DNA of 64,000 nt, taken from positions 2,830,001 through 2,894,000 of the forward strand of contig NZ_JAUSZJ010000002.1 in the NCBI RefSeq assembly GCF_030817475.1. The letters run 5' to 3'. Below the pieces are notes generated by a model. The model was not told the DNA's origin. It did not search any database and worked only from the letters and a program-made list of their open reading frames with translations. Shown here one piece after another: positions 1 through 13,886 of the stretch (its first letter is position 1; every line of letters starts with the position of its first letter). The translations under genes were made by a program, and so were the position numbers. Origin of the DNA: Streptomyces sp. V2I9 (GTDB lineage: Bacteria > Actinomycetota > Actinomycetes > Streptomycetales > Streptomycetaceae).

Positions 1-225
1 GCGTTCCTTCGAACGCGGATTCCTCAATTCGCGCGGGCGCACGAAAAGGCATACGACCCGAAGTCGTGTGTCTGTCGTGGTTACCGCGGAATGGTTGTCC
101 GGGGACCGACCGGGGTCGGCGCTCACGTCGGACAACTCGGAGCACACTACGGATGTGTCCGGGGTGTGTCAACCCCCGGCCGGGGGCGCGGGTGGCCGGG
201 GGTCGGCGGCGGGCTGAGCGTGACG
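1..225. other. Left-edge non-coding region with hairpins
   Basis: No convincing coding frame was seen in these first 225 bases. They hold several short inverted repeats: GCGTTC-CTTC-GAACGC at 1-16, ACGAC-CCGAA-GTCGT at 53-67, and a GC palindrome around 174-187 close to the 3' end of proC. The last may act as the proC terminator. The region is cut by the window edge, so its neighbour on the left is unknown. Confidence 0.5.
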
Positions 226-1035
226 TCAGCCGTTGCCGGAGGCCAGTTCGCGGCTGCGGTCGCGGGCCGCCTCCAGGGCTGCGATGAGCGCCGCGCGCAC
301 GCCGTGGTTCTCCAGTTCGCGGATGGCGCTGATCGTCGTGCCGGCCGGGCTGGTGACGGCCTCGCGGAGTTTGACCGGGTGCTCGCCGCTGTCCCGGAGC
401 ATGACGGCCGCGCCGATGGCGGCCTGGACGATGAGGTCGTGGGCCTGGGCGCGGGGCAGCCCGAGCAGGATGCCCGCGTCGGTCATGGCCTCGACCAGGA
501 AGTAGAAGTAGGCGGGGCCGGAGCCGGAGAGCGCGGTGGCCGCGTCCTGCTGGGACTCCGGAACCCGCAGCGTCTTGCCGACGCCGCCGAAGATCTCCTC
601 CGCGGTGGCGAGATGCGCGCCGGTGGCGTGGCTGCCGGCGGAGATGACGGACATGCCCTCGTCGACGAGGACCGGGGTGTTCGGCATGACCCGGACGACC
701 GGGGTACCGGCGGTGAGCCGGTCCTCGATGAACGTGGTGGTGATGCCGGCGGCGGCGCTGATGACCAGCCGGTCGGCGGTGATGTGCGGGGCGAGCTCGT
801 CCAGGAGCTTGCCCATGTCCTGCGGCTTGACCGCCAGGATGAGGACGTCGGCGTTCCTGGCCGCCTCCGCGTTGGTGACGGACTCGACCCCGTACCGCGT
901 GTGCAGTTCGCGGGCCCGGTCGTCGCGGCGGGTGGTCACCAGGAGGTGGGCCGGTCGCCAGCCGGCCCGGATCATCCCGCTGAGCAGGGCCTCGCCGATC
1001 TTGCCGGTGCCGAGGACTGCGACTGTCTGGGTCAT
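226..1035 (-). CDS. proC: Pyrroline-5-carboxylate reductase
   Basis: This 269-aa enzyme performs the last step of proline synthesis, reducing 1-pyrroline-5-carboxylate to proline with NAD(P)H in the cytosol. The N-terminus shows the Rossmann dinucleotide loop GTGKIGEAL near residues 9-17. The family signature GSGPAYFYFLVEAM lies in the C-terminal dimerisation domain. The length is normal for the family. The ATG at 1035 is preceded by GGAGGG at suitable spacing, so longer in-frame starts upstream are unlikely. It lies 79 nt downstream of an ABC-2 permease gene on the same strand and may be co-transcribed with it, although no functional link is evident. Confidence 0.95.
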   Translation of the reverse strand: MTQTVAVLGTGKIGEALLSGMIRAGWRPAHLLVTTRRDDRARELHTRYGVESVTNAEAARNADVLILAVKPQDMGKLLDELAPHITADRLVISAAAGITTTFIEDRLTAGTPVVRVMPNTPVLVDEGMSVISAGSHATGAHLATAEEIFGGVGKTLRVPESQQDAATALSGSGPAYFYFLVEAMTDAGILLGLPRAQAHDLIVQAAIGAAVMLRDSGEHPVKLREAVTSPAGTTISAIRELENHGVRAALIAALEAARDRSRELASGNG

Positions 1036-1114
1036 GCGTTCACCCTCCGGGCGGTACTGGGCTGTGCTCTGGGCCGGACCGTGCTGCTTCCCCGTCATCC
1101 TCGCACCGGGGTGT

Positions 1115-1837
1115 TCACGGTGTCCGGCGGCGGAGGGTGATCGCGCCGAGGCAGAGGACGAGGAGGGCACTGCCCGCGACCACGGCGATGTCGCGGACGA
1201 AGTCGCCGGTGATCCCGGTGTGGTGGAGGACCTGGTTCATGCCGTCGACGGCGTACGACATGGGCAGGACGTCCGAGATCGCCTCCAGGACCGGGTGCAT
1301 CGCCGCCCGCGGGGTGAACAGGCCGCACAGCAGGAGCTGGGGGAAGATCACCGCCGGCATGAACTGGACCGCCTGGAACTCGGAGGCGGCGAACGCGGAG
1401 ACGAACAGGCCCAGCGCGGTACCGAGCAGGGCGTCGAGAAGGGCGACCAGGAGCAGCAGCCAGGGCGAGCCGGCGACGTCCAGGCCCAGCAGCCAGAGGG
1501 AGACCGCCGTGGCGAAGGCCGACTGGACCACGGCGACCGCGCCGAACGCGAGGGCGTACCCCCCGATCAGGCCGCCCTTGCCGAGCGGCAGGGACAGAAG
1601 GCGTTCGAGGGTGCCCGAGGTCCTCTCGCGCAGGGTGGCGATCGAGGTCACCAGGAACATCGTGATCAGCGGGAAGATCCCGAGGAGGGAGGCCCCGGTG
1701 GAGTCGAAGGTCCCGGCCGCGCCGTCGAAGACGTACCGGAGCAGGGTGATCAGCAGGACCGGGACGAGCACCAGGAGCGCGATCGTGCGGGGGTCGTGGG
1801 TCAGCTGGCGCAGGACACGGCCGGCGGTGGCGGTCAT
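1115..1837 (-). CDS. ABC-2 type transporter permease
   Basis: This 240-aa integral membrane protein has about six hydrophobic segments and the layout of ABC-2 exporter permeases: a short cytoplasmic N-terminus, a first helix around residues 18-35, and a C-terminal helix ending in RRR. Its start codon overlaps the stop of the preceding ATPase gene (ATGA), so the two surely form one exporter. Such pairs commonly export antibiotics, lipids or polymers, but the substrate cannot be read from sequence. It is translationally coupled to the ATPase and controlled from the promoter near 2640. Confidence 0.9.
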   Translation of the reverse strand: MTATAGRVLRQLTHDPRTIALLVLVPVLLITLLRYVFDGAAGTFDSTGASLLGIFPLITMFLVTSIATLRERTSGTLERLLSLPLGKGGLIGGYALAFGAVAVVQSAFATAVSLWLLGLDVAGSPWLLLLVALLDALLGTALGLFVSAFAASEFQAVQFMPAVIFPQLLLCGLFTPRAAMHPVLEAISDVLPMSYAVDGMNQVLHHTGITGDFVRDIAVVAGSALLVLCLGAITLRRRTP

Positions 1838-2631
1838 CGGGGGGCCTCCTCGGTGCGGTGTGCGGCGTCGTCGACCAGGTGGAGGAACGCGTCCTCGACG
1901 CTCTCCGTACCGGTGCGGCGGCGCAGGGCTTCGGGGGTGCCCTCGGCGAGGATGCGGCCCTCCCGCATGAGGAGGAGGCGGTGGCAGCGTTCGGCCTCGT
2001 CCATGACGTGCGAGGAGATGAGCAGCGCGGTGCCCCGGTCGGCGGCCAGGCGGTGGAAGAGGTCCCAGAGGTCCCGGCGGAGTACGGGGTCGAGCCCGAC
2101 GGTCGGTTCGTCCAGGACCAGCAGGTCCGGGGTGAAGAGGAGGGCGACCGCCAGGGAGACGCGGCTGCGCTGGCCGCCGGAGAGCGCGCCGGCGCGGGCA
2201 TCGGCGCGGCTCGTGAGGTCGACGTCCCCGATGGCGCGGGCGACGGCGGCACGGCGGGCGTCCCGGTGGGCGCGGCCGGGGCGCAGGACGGCGGCGAAGT
2301 ATTCGAGGTTCTGGCGGACGGTGAGGTCGGTGTAGACGGAGGGCGCCTGGGTGACGTAGCCGACGCGGGGGCGCAGGGCCGGGTCCCCGGCGGGTCGGCC
2401 CAGGACGTCGAGGGTGCCGGTGACCTTGGCCTGGGTGCCGACCACCGCGCGCATGAGCGTCGTCTTTCCGCAGCCCGAGGGGCCGAGGAGGCCGGTGATG
2501 CGGCCGGGGCGGACGGTGAGGTCGAGGGCGTGCAGGACGGTGCGGTCGCCCCGGACGACGGTGAGGCCGCGTGCCTCGATCGCCGGATCGGGGGGCGGAG
2601 GGGGCGGAAGCGCCCGTTCGTAATTCATCAT
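1834..2631 (-). CDS. ABC exporter ATP-binding protein
   Basis: This 265-aa nucleotide-binding subunit powers the adjacent ABC-2 permease. It shows Walker A GPSGCGKTT, the signature LSGGQRSRV, Walker B LLVLDEPTVGLDP and a downstream H-loop (ISSHVMDE). I chose the tandem ATG pair at 2631/2628. A longer in-frame TTG at 2667 is more likely the -35 box of the promoter, because TTGACG is followed 17 nt later by AAGAAT and the ATG comes 7 nt after that. The transcript is therefore probably leaderless. A perfect palindrome covers the -10 and start, suggesting repression by an unidentified regulator. Confidence 0.9.
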   Translation of the reverse strand: MMNYERALPPPPPPDPAIEARGLTVVRGDRTVLHALDLTVRPGRITGLLGPSGCGKTTLMRAVVGTQAKVTGTLDVLGRPAGDPALRPRVGYVTQAPSVYTDLTVRQNLEYFAAVLRPGRAHRDARRAAVARAIGDVDLTSRADARAGALSGGQRSRVSLAVALLFTPDLLVLDEPTVGLDPVLRRDLWDLFHRLAADRGTALLISSHVMDEAERCHRLLLMREGRILAEGTPEALRRRTGTESVEDAFLHLVDDAAHRTEEAPR

Positions 2632-2641
2632 GTGATGAATT
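2622..2641. promoter_or_regulatory. Palindromic operator over exporter start
   Basis: AATTCATCA (2622-2630), TG, then TGATGAATT (2633-2641) form a perfect inverted repeat with 9-bp arms. It is strikingly AT-rich compared with its surroundings. It overlaps the -10 box and the first codons of the ABC ATPase gene, the place expected for a repressor operator. No regulator gene lies next to the operon. Confidence 0.6.
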
Positions 2642-2667
2642 CTTCTCGTGGTGAGCCCGCGCGTCAA
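2639..2667 (-). promoter_or_regulatory. Promoter of ABC exporter operon
   Basis: On the minus strand TTGACG (2667-2662) and AAGAAT (2644-2639) are separated by 17 nt. Transcription is predicted to start at or next to the ATG at 2631, giving a leaderless mRNA. No ribosome binding site precedes the ATG. Confidence 0.5.
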
Positions 2668-2694
2668 GGGGTGGAGAGGTCCGGGAAACGGCTC

Positions 2695-2721
2695 AGCCCG
2701 CCGGCGCGGTGCCGGCGGGCT
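2695..2721 (-). terminator. Stem-loop terminator
   Basis: An 11-bp perfect GC stem (AGCCCGCCGGC and its complement) with a 5-nt loop lies just past the stop of the gene at 2749-3291. It probably terminates that gene. Confidence 0.6.
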
Positions 2722-2748
2722 GGTGAGGGGAGAGGGGGCGCGGTGGGG

Positions 2749-3291
2749 TCAGCGGCGCTTCGGGCGTCTGCGGGCCGCCGGATTCCCCGTACGGGTCGAG
2801 CGGCGCTTCTCGAACCGGGCGCGGGCCGTCTCGTACTCGGCGCGGCGCAGCTTCTCGCCCGGGGCCTCGGTGAGCGAGCGGACGAAGTAGGCGAGCAGGG
2901 AGCCGATGAACCCGATCGACTTCAGTCCGCGCAGGGCGTCCTCGCGGGACGGATCCTTCGGCCGGGCGCCGAACCCCTCCCAGGTCTTGCGGAAGGCGAT
3001 GGCGCTGCAGATGGAGAACATCGCGATGACCAGCACGCCCACGAATCCGCCGACGTCCGCGATCTCCAGCCCCTCGTAGGCGAAGCGCAGGACGAAGCAG
3101 GCGGCCACGGCCGCGGCCAGCGAACCGGCGCTGACCCCGGCGCGGCGCAGCCCGTAACCGCCGTCGTGGTCGACCCAGGTCGTGCCGAAGAAGCGGATCG
3201 GCTCGGGTTGCGGGCCGGAGGGGGTGGGGGCGCCGCCGGAGGGTGTTCCTCCGGCAGGCGGGGTGCCGGGGGCTGCGCTGTTCTCGCTCAC
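2749..3291 (-). CDS. Conserved small integral membrane protein
   Basis: This 180-aa protein has a Pro/Gly/Thr-rich cytoplasmic N-terminus (residues 1-32). Hydrophobic segments follow at about 53-75 and 82-101, with a weaker one near 127-140. The C-terminus is strongly basic (ARRRPKRR). I recognise no enzymatic motif and assign no function; the layout resembles conserved Streptomyces membrane proteins of unknown role. The GTG at 3291 sits 7 nt after GATAAT, so the gene may be leaderless. It ends before a strong terminator and looks monocistronic. Confidence 0.75.
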   Translation of the reverse strand: MSENSAAPGTPPAGGTPSGGAPTPSGPQPEPIRFFGTTWVDHDGGYGLRRAGVSAGSLAAAVAACFVLRFAYEGLEIADVGGFVGVLVIAMFSICSAIAFRKTWEGFGARPKDPSREDALRGLKSIGFIGSLLAYFVRSLTEAPGEKLRRAEYETARARFEKRRSTRTGNPAARRRPKRR

Positions 3292-3381
3292 GGGGTCGAT
3301 TATCCCCGCGGGAGGCGTCCGGCGGATCGAGGTCGCGTCCGGCGTCGCGGACCCGGCCGAGGCCCGCCGGAACGCCCCCCG

Positions 3382-3400
3382 GCCCCGGATGTCCCGGGGC
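3382..3400 (-). terminator. Stem-loop terminator of SH3-domain gene
   Basis: GCCCCGG (3382-3388), a 5-nt loop and CCGGGGC (3394-3400) form a perfect 7-bp stem 12 nt beyond the stop of the gene at 3412-3735. Confidence 0.5.
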
Positions 3401-3411
3401 GGGCGGAGCCG

Positions 3412-3735
3412 TCAGTCGCAGCGCGGCGCGACGTAGCCGTCGCGCCCCGTGTTGACGTAGGCGTCCGCGACGAACTGGCCGTTGGCGATGTTGTCCCAGA
3501 GGTTCGACGTGCCGTACGGGCCGGTGACCCACTCACCCGGCTTCTGGCAGTAGATCGGGATCTTCTGCCCGTACGGCATGGTCCTGACGATGCGGTAGCT
3601 GGTGCCGGGGCCGGTACGGACGTTGACCCGGTAGCCCGGCGCGATCGGGTAGCGGGTGCCGGTCGTGCCGTCCTCCGCCATGGCCACGGCCGCTTCCGCC
3701 GCGGCCGGTTCGGACGTGTTCTCTTCAACGCTCAT
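3412..3735 (-). CDS. SH3-like domain protein
   Basis: This 107-aa protein carries one bacterial SH3 (SH3b) module over residues 30-105. It contains the pattern VNVRTGPGTSYRIVRTMPYG, followed by the Trp-containing strand GEWVTGPYG and a C-terminal PRCD. SH3b domains usually bind cell-wall peptides. This start lacks a signal peptide: the first 25 residues are acidic and Ala-rich. Either the protein is cytosolic or it is exported without a classical signal. The pair of Cys residues (about 63 and 106) could form a disulfide. It diverges from the kinase gene. Confidence 0.7.
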   Translation of the reverse strand: MSVEENTSEPAAAEAAVAMAEDGTTGTRYPIAPGYRVNVRTGPGTSYRIVRTMPYGQKIPIYCQKPGEWVTGPYGTSNLWDNIANGQFVADAYVNTGRDGYVAPRCD

Positions 3736-3822
3736 GTGTGTGTCCCCCGTTGAGAATCGCGTACGCCGACGCGTACGACGCGCAGGCTAGCAAGCCCCGT
3801 GCTTCCCGGACGCACCATCCAT

Positions 3823-3828
3823 TAGGCT
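3823..3828 (+). promoter_or_regulatory. Putative -10 box of kinase gene
   Basis: TAGGCT lies 40 nt upstream of the kinase ATG and would give a leader of about 33 nt carrying the GGGGGTGGG ribosome binding site. No clear -35 box was seen. Confidence 0.35.
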
Positions 3829-3867
3829 CCGTGCGTCGCATGCGCACGAACACACGGGGGTGGGCGG

Positions 3868-6033
<2,166 letters not shown>

Positions 6034-6063
6034 AAGGCCGCCCGGGTCCGCGCGCTGCCGGTC

Positions 6064-6080
6064 CGGGGTCCCGTACCCCG
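6064..6080. terminator. Small hairpin between kinase and ilvD
   Basis: CGGGGT-CCCGT-ACCCCG forms a 6-bp stem in the 52-nt space between convergent genes. It may terminate transcription from both sides. Confidence 0.4.
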
Positions 6081-6085
6081 TGGGC

Positions 6086-7936
6086 TCAGCCCAGCTTGGT
6101 GACGTCGCGGACCGCGCCCCGGTCGGCGCTCGTCGCCATCGCCGCGTAGGCGCGCAGCGCGGCCGAGACCTTGCGGTCCCGGTTCTTCGGCGCGTACACG
6201 CCGTTCAACGCCGCGCGGCGGGTGGCCAGTTCGGCGTCGTCGACGAGCAGCTCGATGGAGCGGTTCGGGATGTCGATGCGGATCCGGTCGCCGTCCTCGA
6301 CGAGCGCGATGGTGCCGCCGGAGGCCGCCTCGGGCGAGGCGTGGCCGATGGAGAGGCCCGAGGTGCCGCCGGAGAAGCGGCCGTCGGTGACCAGCGCGCA
6401 GACCTTGCCCAGGCCCCGGCCCTTGAGGAAGGAGGTGGGGTAGAGCATCTCCTGCATGCCGGGGCCGCCGCGCGGGCCCTCGTAGCGGATGACGACGACG
6501 TCGCCCGGCTGGATCTCCTTGCGGAGGATCTTGTCGACGGCCTCGTCCTGCGATTCGCAGACGACGGCCGGGCCCTCGAAGGTCCAGATCGACTCGTCGA
6601 CGCCGGCCGTCTTCACGACGCAGCCGTCCTCGGCGAGGTTGCCCTTGAGGACGGCGAGGCCGCCGTCCTTCGAGTACGCGTGCTCGACGTCGCGGATGCA
6701 GCCGCCCGCCGCGTCCAGGTCGAGGGTGTCCCACCGCTCGGACTGCGAGAAGGCGGTCGCGGAGCGGACGCAGCCGGGGGCGGCGTGCCACAGCTCGACG
6801 GCCTCGGGCGACGGGGAGCCGCCGCGGACGTCCCAGTTCTTCAGCCACTCGGCGAGGGTGTCGGAGTGCACCGAGTGGACGTCCTCGTTGAGCAGGCCGC
6901 CGCGGTGCAGTTCGCCGAGGAGGGCGGGGATGCCGCCGGCGCGGTGGACGTCCTCCATGTAGTACGTGCCGCCGGGGGCGACGTTGGGGGCGACCTTGGA
7001 GAGGCAGGGGACGCGGCGCGAGACCTCGTTGATGTCGTCGAGGTCGTACGCCAGCTCCGCCTCCTGGGCGGCGGCCAGCAGGTGCAGGATCGTGTTGGTC
7101 GAGCCGCCCATGGCGATGTCCAGCGCCATCGCGTTGTCGAACGCGGCGCGGGTGCCGATGGAGCGCGGCAGGACCGTCGCGTCGTCCTGCTCGTAGTACC
7201 GCTCGGTGATCTCGACGACCGTGCGGCCGGCGGCCTCGTACAGCGCCCGGCGGGCGGTGTGGGTGGCGAGGACCGAGCCGTTGCCGGGGAGGGAGAGGCC
7301 GAGGACCTCGGTCAGGCAGTTCATCGAGTTGGCGGTGAACATGCCGGAACAGCTGCCGCAGGTGGGGCAGGCGTTCTCCTCGATGCGGAGGATGTCCTCG
7401 TCGGAGACGGTCTCGTCGACCGCGTCGCTGATCGCGTTGACCAGGTCGAGCTTGCGAACCGTGCCGTCGACCAGGGTGGCCTTGCCGGCCTCCATCGGCC
7501 CGCCGGAGACGAAGACGGTCGGGATGTTGAGGCGCATGGCGGCCATCAGCATGCCCGGGGTGATCTTGTCGCAGTTGGAGATGCAGATCAGGGCGTCGGC
7601 GCAGTGCGCCTCGACCATGTACTCCACGGAGTCGGCGATCAGGTCGCGGGAGGGCAGACTGTAGAGCATGCCGCCGTGGCCCATGGCGATGCCGTCGTCC
7701 ACGGCGATGGTGTTGAACTCGCGCGGGACCGCGCCCGCCGCGGAGATCGCCTCGGAGACGATCCGGCCGACCGGGGCGAGGTGGGTGTGGCCGGGGACGA
7801 ACTCGGTGAAGGAGTTGGCGACGGCGATGATCGGCTTGCCGATGTCCGCGCTCGCTACGCCCGACGCGCGCATAAGGGCGCGCGCGCCCGCCATGTTGCG
7901 TCCGTGGGTGACCGTGCGGGACCTCAGCTGCGGCAT
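6086..7936 (-). CDS. ilvD: Dihydroxy-acid dehydratase
   Basis: This 616-aa enzyme catalyses the third common step of branched-chain amino acid synthesis, dehydrating dihydroxyisovalerate and dihydroxymethylvalerate to their 2-oxo acids. Signatures seen are [19 protein letters not shown] (about 79-97), the iron-sulfur cysteine in [10 protein letters not shown] (Cys122) and the cysteine-rich [11 protein letters not shown] (190-200). The length is normal for the family. A GAAGGAG ribosome binding site precedes the ATG at 7936. A palindrome with a -10 box lies about 60-95 nt upstream. It is not clustered with other ilv or leu genes here. Confidence 0.95.
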   Translation of the reverse strand: MPQLRSRTVTHGRNMAGARALMRASGVASADIGKPIIAVANSFTEFVPGHTHLAPVGRIVSEAISAAGAVPREFNTIAVDDGIAMGHGGMLYSLPSRDLIADSVEYMVEAHCADALICISNCDKITPGMLMAAMRLNIPTVFVSGGPMEAGKATLVDGTVRKLDLVNAISDAVDETVSDEDILRIEENACPTCGSCSGMFTANSMNCLTEVLGLSLPGNGSVLATHTARRALYEAAGRTVVEITERYYEQDDATVLPRSIGTRAAFDNAMALDIAMGGSTNTILHLLAAAQEAELAYDLDDINEVSRRVPCLSKVAPNVAPGGTYYMEDVHRAGGIPALLGELHRGGLLNEDVHSVHSDTLAEWLKNWDVRGGSPSPEAVELWHAAPGCVRSATAFSQSERWDTLDLDAAGGCIRDVEHAYSKDGGLAVLKGNLAEDGCVVKTAGVDESIWTFEGPAVVCESQDEAVDKILRKEIQPGDVVVIRYEGPRGGPGMQEMLYPTSFLKGRGLGKVCALVTDGRFSGGTSGLSIGHASPEAASGGTIALVEDGDRIRIDIPNRSIELLVDDAELATRRAALNGVYAPKNRDRKVSAALRAYAAMATSADRGAVRDVTKLG

Positions 7937-7994
7937 CGTCGCTCGCTCCTTCGGCAGGGGGACTGCCTACGACAGTGAAGAAAGGCTGCCTTCG

Positions 7995-8032
7995 AGCGTA
8001 CGCCCCGAATCCAAGATCTGGACAGACTGTCC
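7995..8032 (-). promoter_or_regulatory. ilvD promoter with palindrome
   Basis: On the minus strand TACGCT (8000-7995) is a good -10 box, giving a leader of about 50 nt. A palindrome, GGACAG-one base-CTGTCC (8020-8032), overlaps the expected -35 position, so it may be an operator. No T-box or leader peptide was found. Confidence 0.45.
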
Positions 8033-8146
8033 GGAATGCGGGACATGGGGGTCGGTGGGTGGTCACCCGGCCGTACCGGAGGGCGACGGCGGACCGTGCC
8101 GGCCGGCCGGGCAGTGGGGCGGCGGGCCGGGGGCGGCGGCCGTCCC

Positions 8147-8859
8147 TCAGCGCTCGCCCAAGTATCGCTGGAGCGTGGGCGCCACCATCGCGACGATGTC
8201 CGCCGGGGCCGCCGAGGCGAGCGGTTCGGCGCGGACCACGTACCGCAGCATCACGATGCCGAGCATCTGCGAGGCGGCCAGCTCGGCGCGGAGGGTCGGG
8301 TCCGGCACGTCCAGCTCGGCCGCGATCCGCTCCAGCAGCCGCCGCAGCACGAAGTCGCGCAGAACGTTCGCCGCCGCCTCGTGGGTGACCGCGGACCGCA
8401 GGATCGCCAGCAGGGGCGTACGGGTGGCGGGGTCCTCCCACACGGAGAGGAAGAAGGCGGCCAGCCGCTCCCCCAGCCCCTCCGGCGGGCCGCCCAGTAC
8501 GGCAGGGAGGACCAGGGCGGGCTCGAAGCTCACCTCGACGGCGGCGGCGAAGACCTCGTCCTTGGTGCCGAAGTAGTGGTGGACGAGGGCCGCGTCGACC
8601 CCGGCGGCCTTGGCGATGCCCCGGATCGACGTCTTGTCGTAGCCGCGCTCGGCGAACTCCGTACGGGCCGCCTCCAGGATGCGCGTACGGGCGTCGGGGC
8701 CTTCGGCCGCGGCCTTGCGGGAGGGACGGCCCCGGCGGCGCGGGGCGGGGGCGTCCCCGGAACCGGCCTTCCCGGAACCGGCGCTACCGGAGCCCGCCTT
8801 CCCGGTCCCGTTCGGCGGCCGGGCCCCCTCGTCCCCGGGCCGGGCGCCGGCGTCCCCGG

Positions 8860-8863
<4 letters not shown>
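8147..8863 (-). CDS. TetR-family transcriptional regulator
   Basis: This 238-aa regulator starts at a GTG whose bases overlap the stop of the upstream isomerase gene (GTGA), which argues for translational coupling. The first 50 residues are a Gly/Ser/Ala-rich tail with a basic RRRGRPSRK patch. The TetR helix-turn-helix follows: [19 protein letters not shown] (about 60-78) and [19 protein letters not shown]. The C-terminal ligand domain ends in LQRYLGER. The low-complexity tail contains short AGSGK-type repeats. The ligand is unknown. A link to the isomerase substrate is possible from the operon but unproven. Confidence 0.88.
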
Positions 8864-11861
<2,998 letters not shown>

Positions 11862-11999
11862 CAGACCCTGCGGAGTCTTCAGGGGTTTGGAGTCCTCAGC
11901 GGCTTCAGGGGCTTCGAGGTCTTCAGGAGGGGCGCCCCGGCCCGCCCGGGCCGAGGGGGTGACGGCGCGCCGACCACGGGTGTCGGGGCCACGTGGGCC

Positions 12000-13886
12000 T
12001 CATCCCGTGGCCGGGTCCGGGTCGGTCGGGCCGGGATCGGTCGGGGCCGGGTCCGTCGGGCCGGTGGGGGCCGGGGTCGGTTCGGGCGGGTCCGTGGGGT
12101 CCGGCGGGCCGGTCGGGTCCGGCGGGTCCGTGGGGTCGGTCGGACCGGGGCCCGGATCCGTGGGGCCGGGGTCGGTCGGGCCGGGATCGGTGGGGCCCGG
12201 ACCGGTCGGGCCGGGGTCCGTGGGCACCGGGTCCGTGGGGCGCGGCGGGTGCGTGCCGGGGCGGGTGGGGCGGCCGCCCGGCGCCGGGACCGTGCCCCCG
12301 TGGCCGTCGATGAGCACGGCGGAGCCCGAGGGCGTCAGCGAGATCCGGGCCCGCCACGGCCCGGCCGGCTGCGCGTGCCGGATCACCGCGACCGTGACCG
12401 TGGTGGACCGTCCGGCCGCGAGCGTGCCCGACGTACGGCTCAGGCGCATCCAGTGCGCGTCCGTCGCCGCCGACCAGCTGACCGGCTCCCCTCCGGCGGC
12501 GGTCAGCGTGAGCGTCGTGACGGCCCCCGAGGTACGGGCCGTCACCGTCAGCCCGGCGTCGCCGTGGCGTGTGCCGCCGACGCTGACGACCTCGGCGGAG
12601 ACGTCGGGGACCCGCGCGCCGAAGCGGTCGCCGGGCGGGCTGTCACCGTTCTCGGAGGGGTCGCCGTTCATCCCGCTCGCGCCGTCCACCTCGGTGGCGG
12701 TGACCGTCGTGCCGTCATGGCCCTCGCCGGTCTGCGGTGCTCCCCGGTACGCGGCCCACAGGGCGATCACGGGGGCGGCGACCACCGTGGCGACGACCGT
12801 CGTCGTCACCACCCGCGCGCGCAGGCGGTCCCGGCGGGCGGCCTGGTCCTTGGGGTCGAGCGGGAACCCGTCCCGGTCGAAGCGCGGCCCGGCCGCGCGG
12901 GCGCGCTGGGCCTGCGCCAGGGCGACGTACACGGAGGGGCGCGGGGCCTCGACCAGCGGCAGGGCGGCGACCGGGGCCGCTCCGGGCCAGGGCCCGGCGG
13001 CGTCCGCACGTTCGGCGGCGCGACGGCAGCGGGGGCAGTCGTCGACGTGCCGGACCAGCTCGCGGCGCAGGGCGGCGGAGAGCAGCACCCGGTGGTCGCC
13101 GGTGAGCCGGGCGACGGTGGGGCAGCCGCCGGTCTCGACGACGGCGAGGGCCGCGCGGGTGCGCTCCACCTCGCAGGCCGCCCCGGCCAGCAGCTCCCGC
13201 GCGGCGGCCGGTTCCAGACCGAGGACGGCGGCGACGGCGACCGGGGCGAGCCGGTGGCGTACGGCCAGTTCGAGGGCCTCGCGCTGCTCCGGGGTGGTGC
13301 CGGCGGCCTCGGGCCAGGCGAGCGTGGCGAGCTCCCGGCGGCGGGCCTCGGCGGCCGGCGACTCGGCGGGGGCGGGGGTGGCGGCGTCCTCGGGGGTGGC
13401 GGGGGCCGGGTGTCCGGCGGCCGGGTGGGCGGCGGGGGCGGGATACGCGAGGGTGGCGGCGGGCGATGTGTGCTCCGGCGTGCGCCGGGCGGTGCGCGCC
13501 CCCCGGTGGTGCGAAGGGCCGGACGCCGTGGCCGTACGGGGCGGCTCGGCCGGGCCGGAGGGGCGGCGGTGGGCCCGGCGGCCCTGCGCACGCTCGGCGA
13601 GAGTGCGCAGACAGGCCCACCGGGCCAGCGCGTACAGCCAGGACTGGCGTTCCGCCTCGGCGGCGGGGCCCCGGCCGTCCTGCCGGTCCGCGATCGCCAG
13701 GACCGTGCCGAGCGCGTCGGTGGCCGCGTCGTGGTCGCAGAGCACGGAGAGGCAGTAGGTGAAGAGTCCGTCGAGATACGGCTCGTAGCGTGCGGGCGGA
13801 CGCTGGGCGGTGGGGCGGGCTGTTCGGCGATGCGCCCGGTGTGCGCCGGTGGTGTGCGTCGGGGGCTCCAGCCTGCTGCTCATCAC
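12000..13886 (-). CDS. Sigma-like/zinc-finger/BACON membrane fusion protein
   Basis: This protein of about 628 aa starts at a GTG that follows TACGGT by 6 nt (leaderless); an ATG is the next codon. Residues 33-100 look like ECF sigma region 2 and about 180-250 like region 4. Cys254 and HVDDCPRC (His280, Cys284, Cys287) resemble the anti-sigma zinc finger. A transmembrane helix lies at about 359-379. An extracytoplasmic BACON-like domain (about 440-520, SWSAATDAHWMRLSRTSG) and a Pro-Thr-Asp repeat tail follow. The sigma-like part is degenerate, so it may no longer bind promoters. A role as a membrane-tethered regulator is inference. Confidence 0.75.
   Translation of the reverse strand: MMSSRLEPPTHTTGAHRAHRRTARPTAQRPPARYEPYLDGLFTYCLSVLCDHDAATDALGTVLAIADRQDGRGPAAEAERQSWLYALARWACLRTLAERAQGRRAHRRPSGPAEPPRTATASGPSHHRGARTARRTPEHTSPAATLAYPAPAAHPAAGHPAPATPEDAATPAPAESPAAEARRRELATLAWPEAAGTTPEQREALELAVRHRLAPVAVAAVLGLEPAAARELLAGAACEVERTRAALAVVETGGCPTVARLTGDHRVLLSAALRRELVRHVDDCPRCRRAAERADAAGPWPGAAPVAALPLVEAPRPSVYVALAQAQRARAAGPRFDRDGFPLDPKDQAARRDRLRARVVTTTVVATVVAAPVIALWAAYRGAPQTGEGHDGTTVTATEVDGASGMNGDPSENGDSPPGDRFGARVPDVSAEVVSVGGTRHGDAGLTVTARTSGAVTTLTLTAAGGEPVSWSAATDAHWMRLSRTSGTLAAGRSTTVTVAVIRHAQPAGPWRARISLTPSGSAVLIDGHGGTVPAPGGRPTRPGTHPPRPTDPVPTDPGPTGPGPTDPGPTDPGPTDPGPGPTDPTDPPDPTGPPDPTDPPEPTPAPTGPTDPAPTDPGPTDPDPATG
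12003..12240 (-). repeat. Coding minisatellite (Pro-Thr-Asp-Pro repeats)
   Basis: About 240 bp of degenerate GGGTCGGTCGG-type repeats encode the C-terminal Pro-Thr-Asp-Pro-Gly tail of the protein at 12000-13886. Units are short and variable, mostly 9, 12 or 15 bp and always in phase with codons. It is a protein tail, not a CRISPR array. Confidence 0.8.

Noticed and set aside
2632..2667. TTG start giving a 277-aa ABC ATPase
   Set aside because: The TTG is the first part of a good -35 hexamer and the extra 12 residues have no ribosome binding site.
7937..8040. T-box or leader-peptide attenuator before ilvD
   Set aside because: No run of branched-chain codons, T-box motif or competing stems was seen; only a short palindrome is present.
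12000..12250. CRISPR-like array or intergenic satellite
   Set aside because: The repeats are short, degenerate, lack unique spacers and are in frame within a coding tail.
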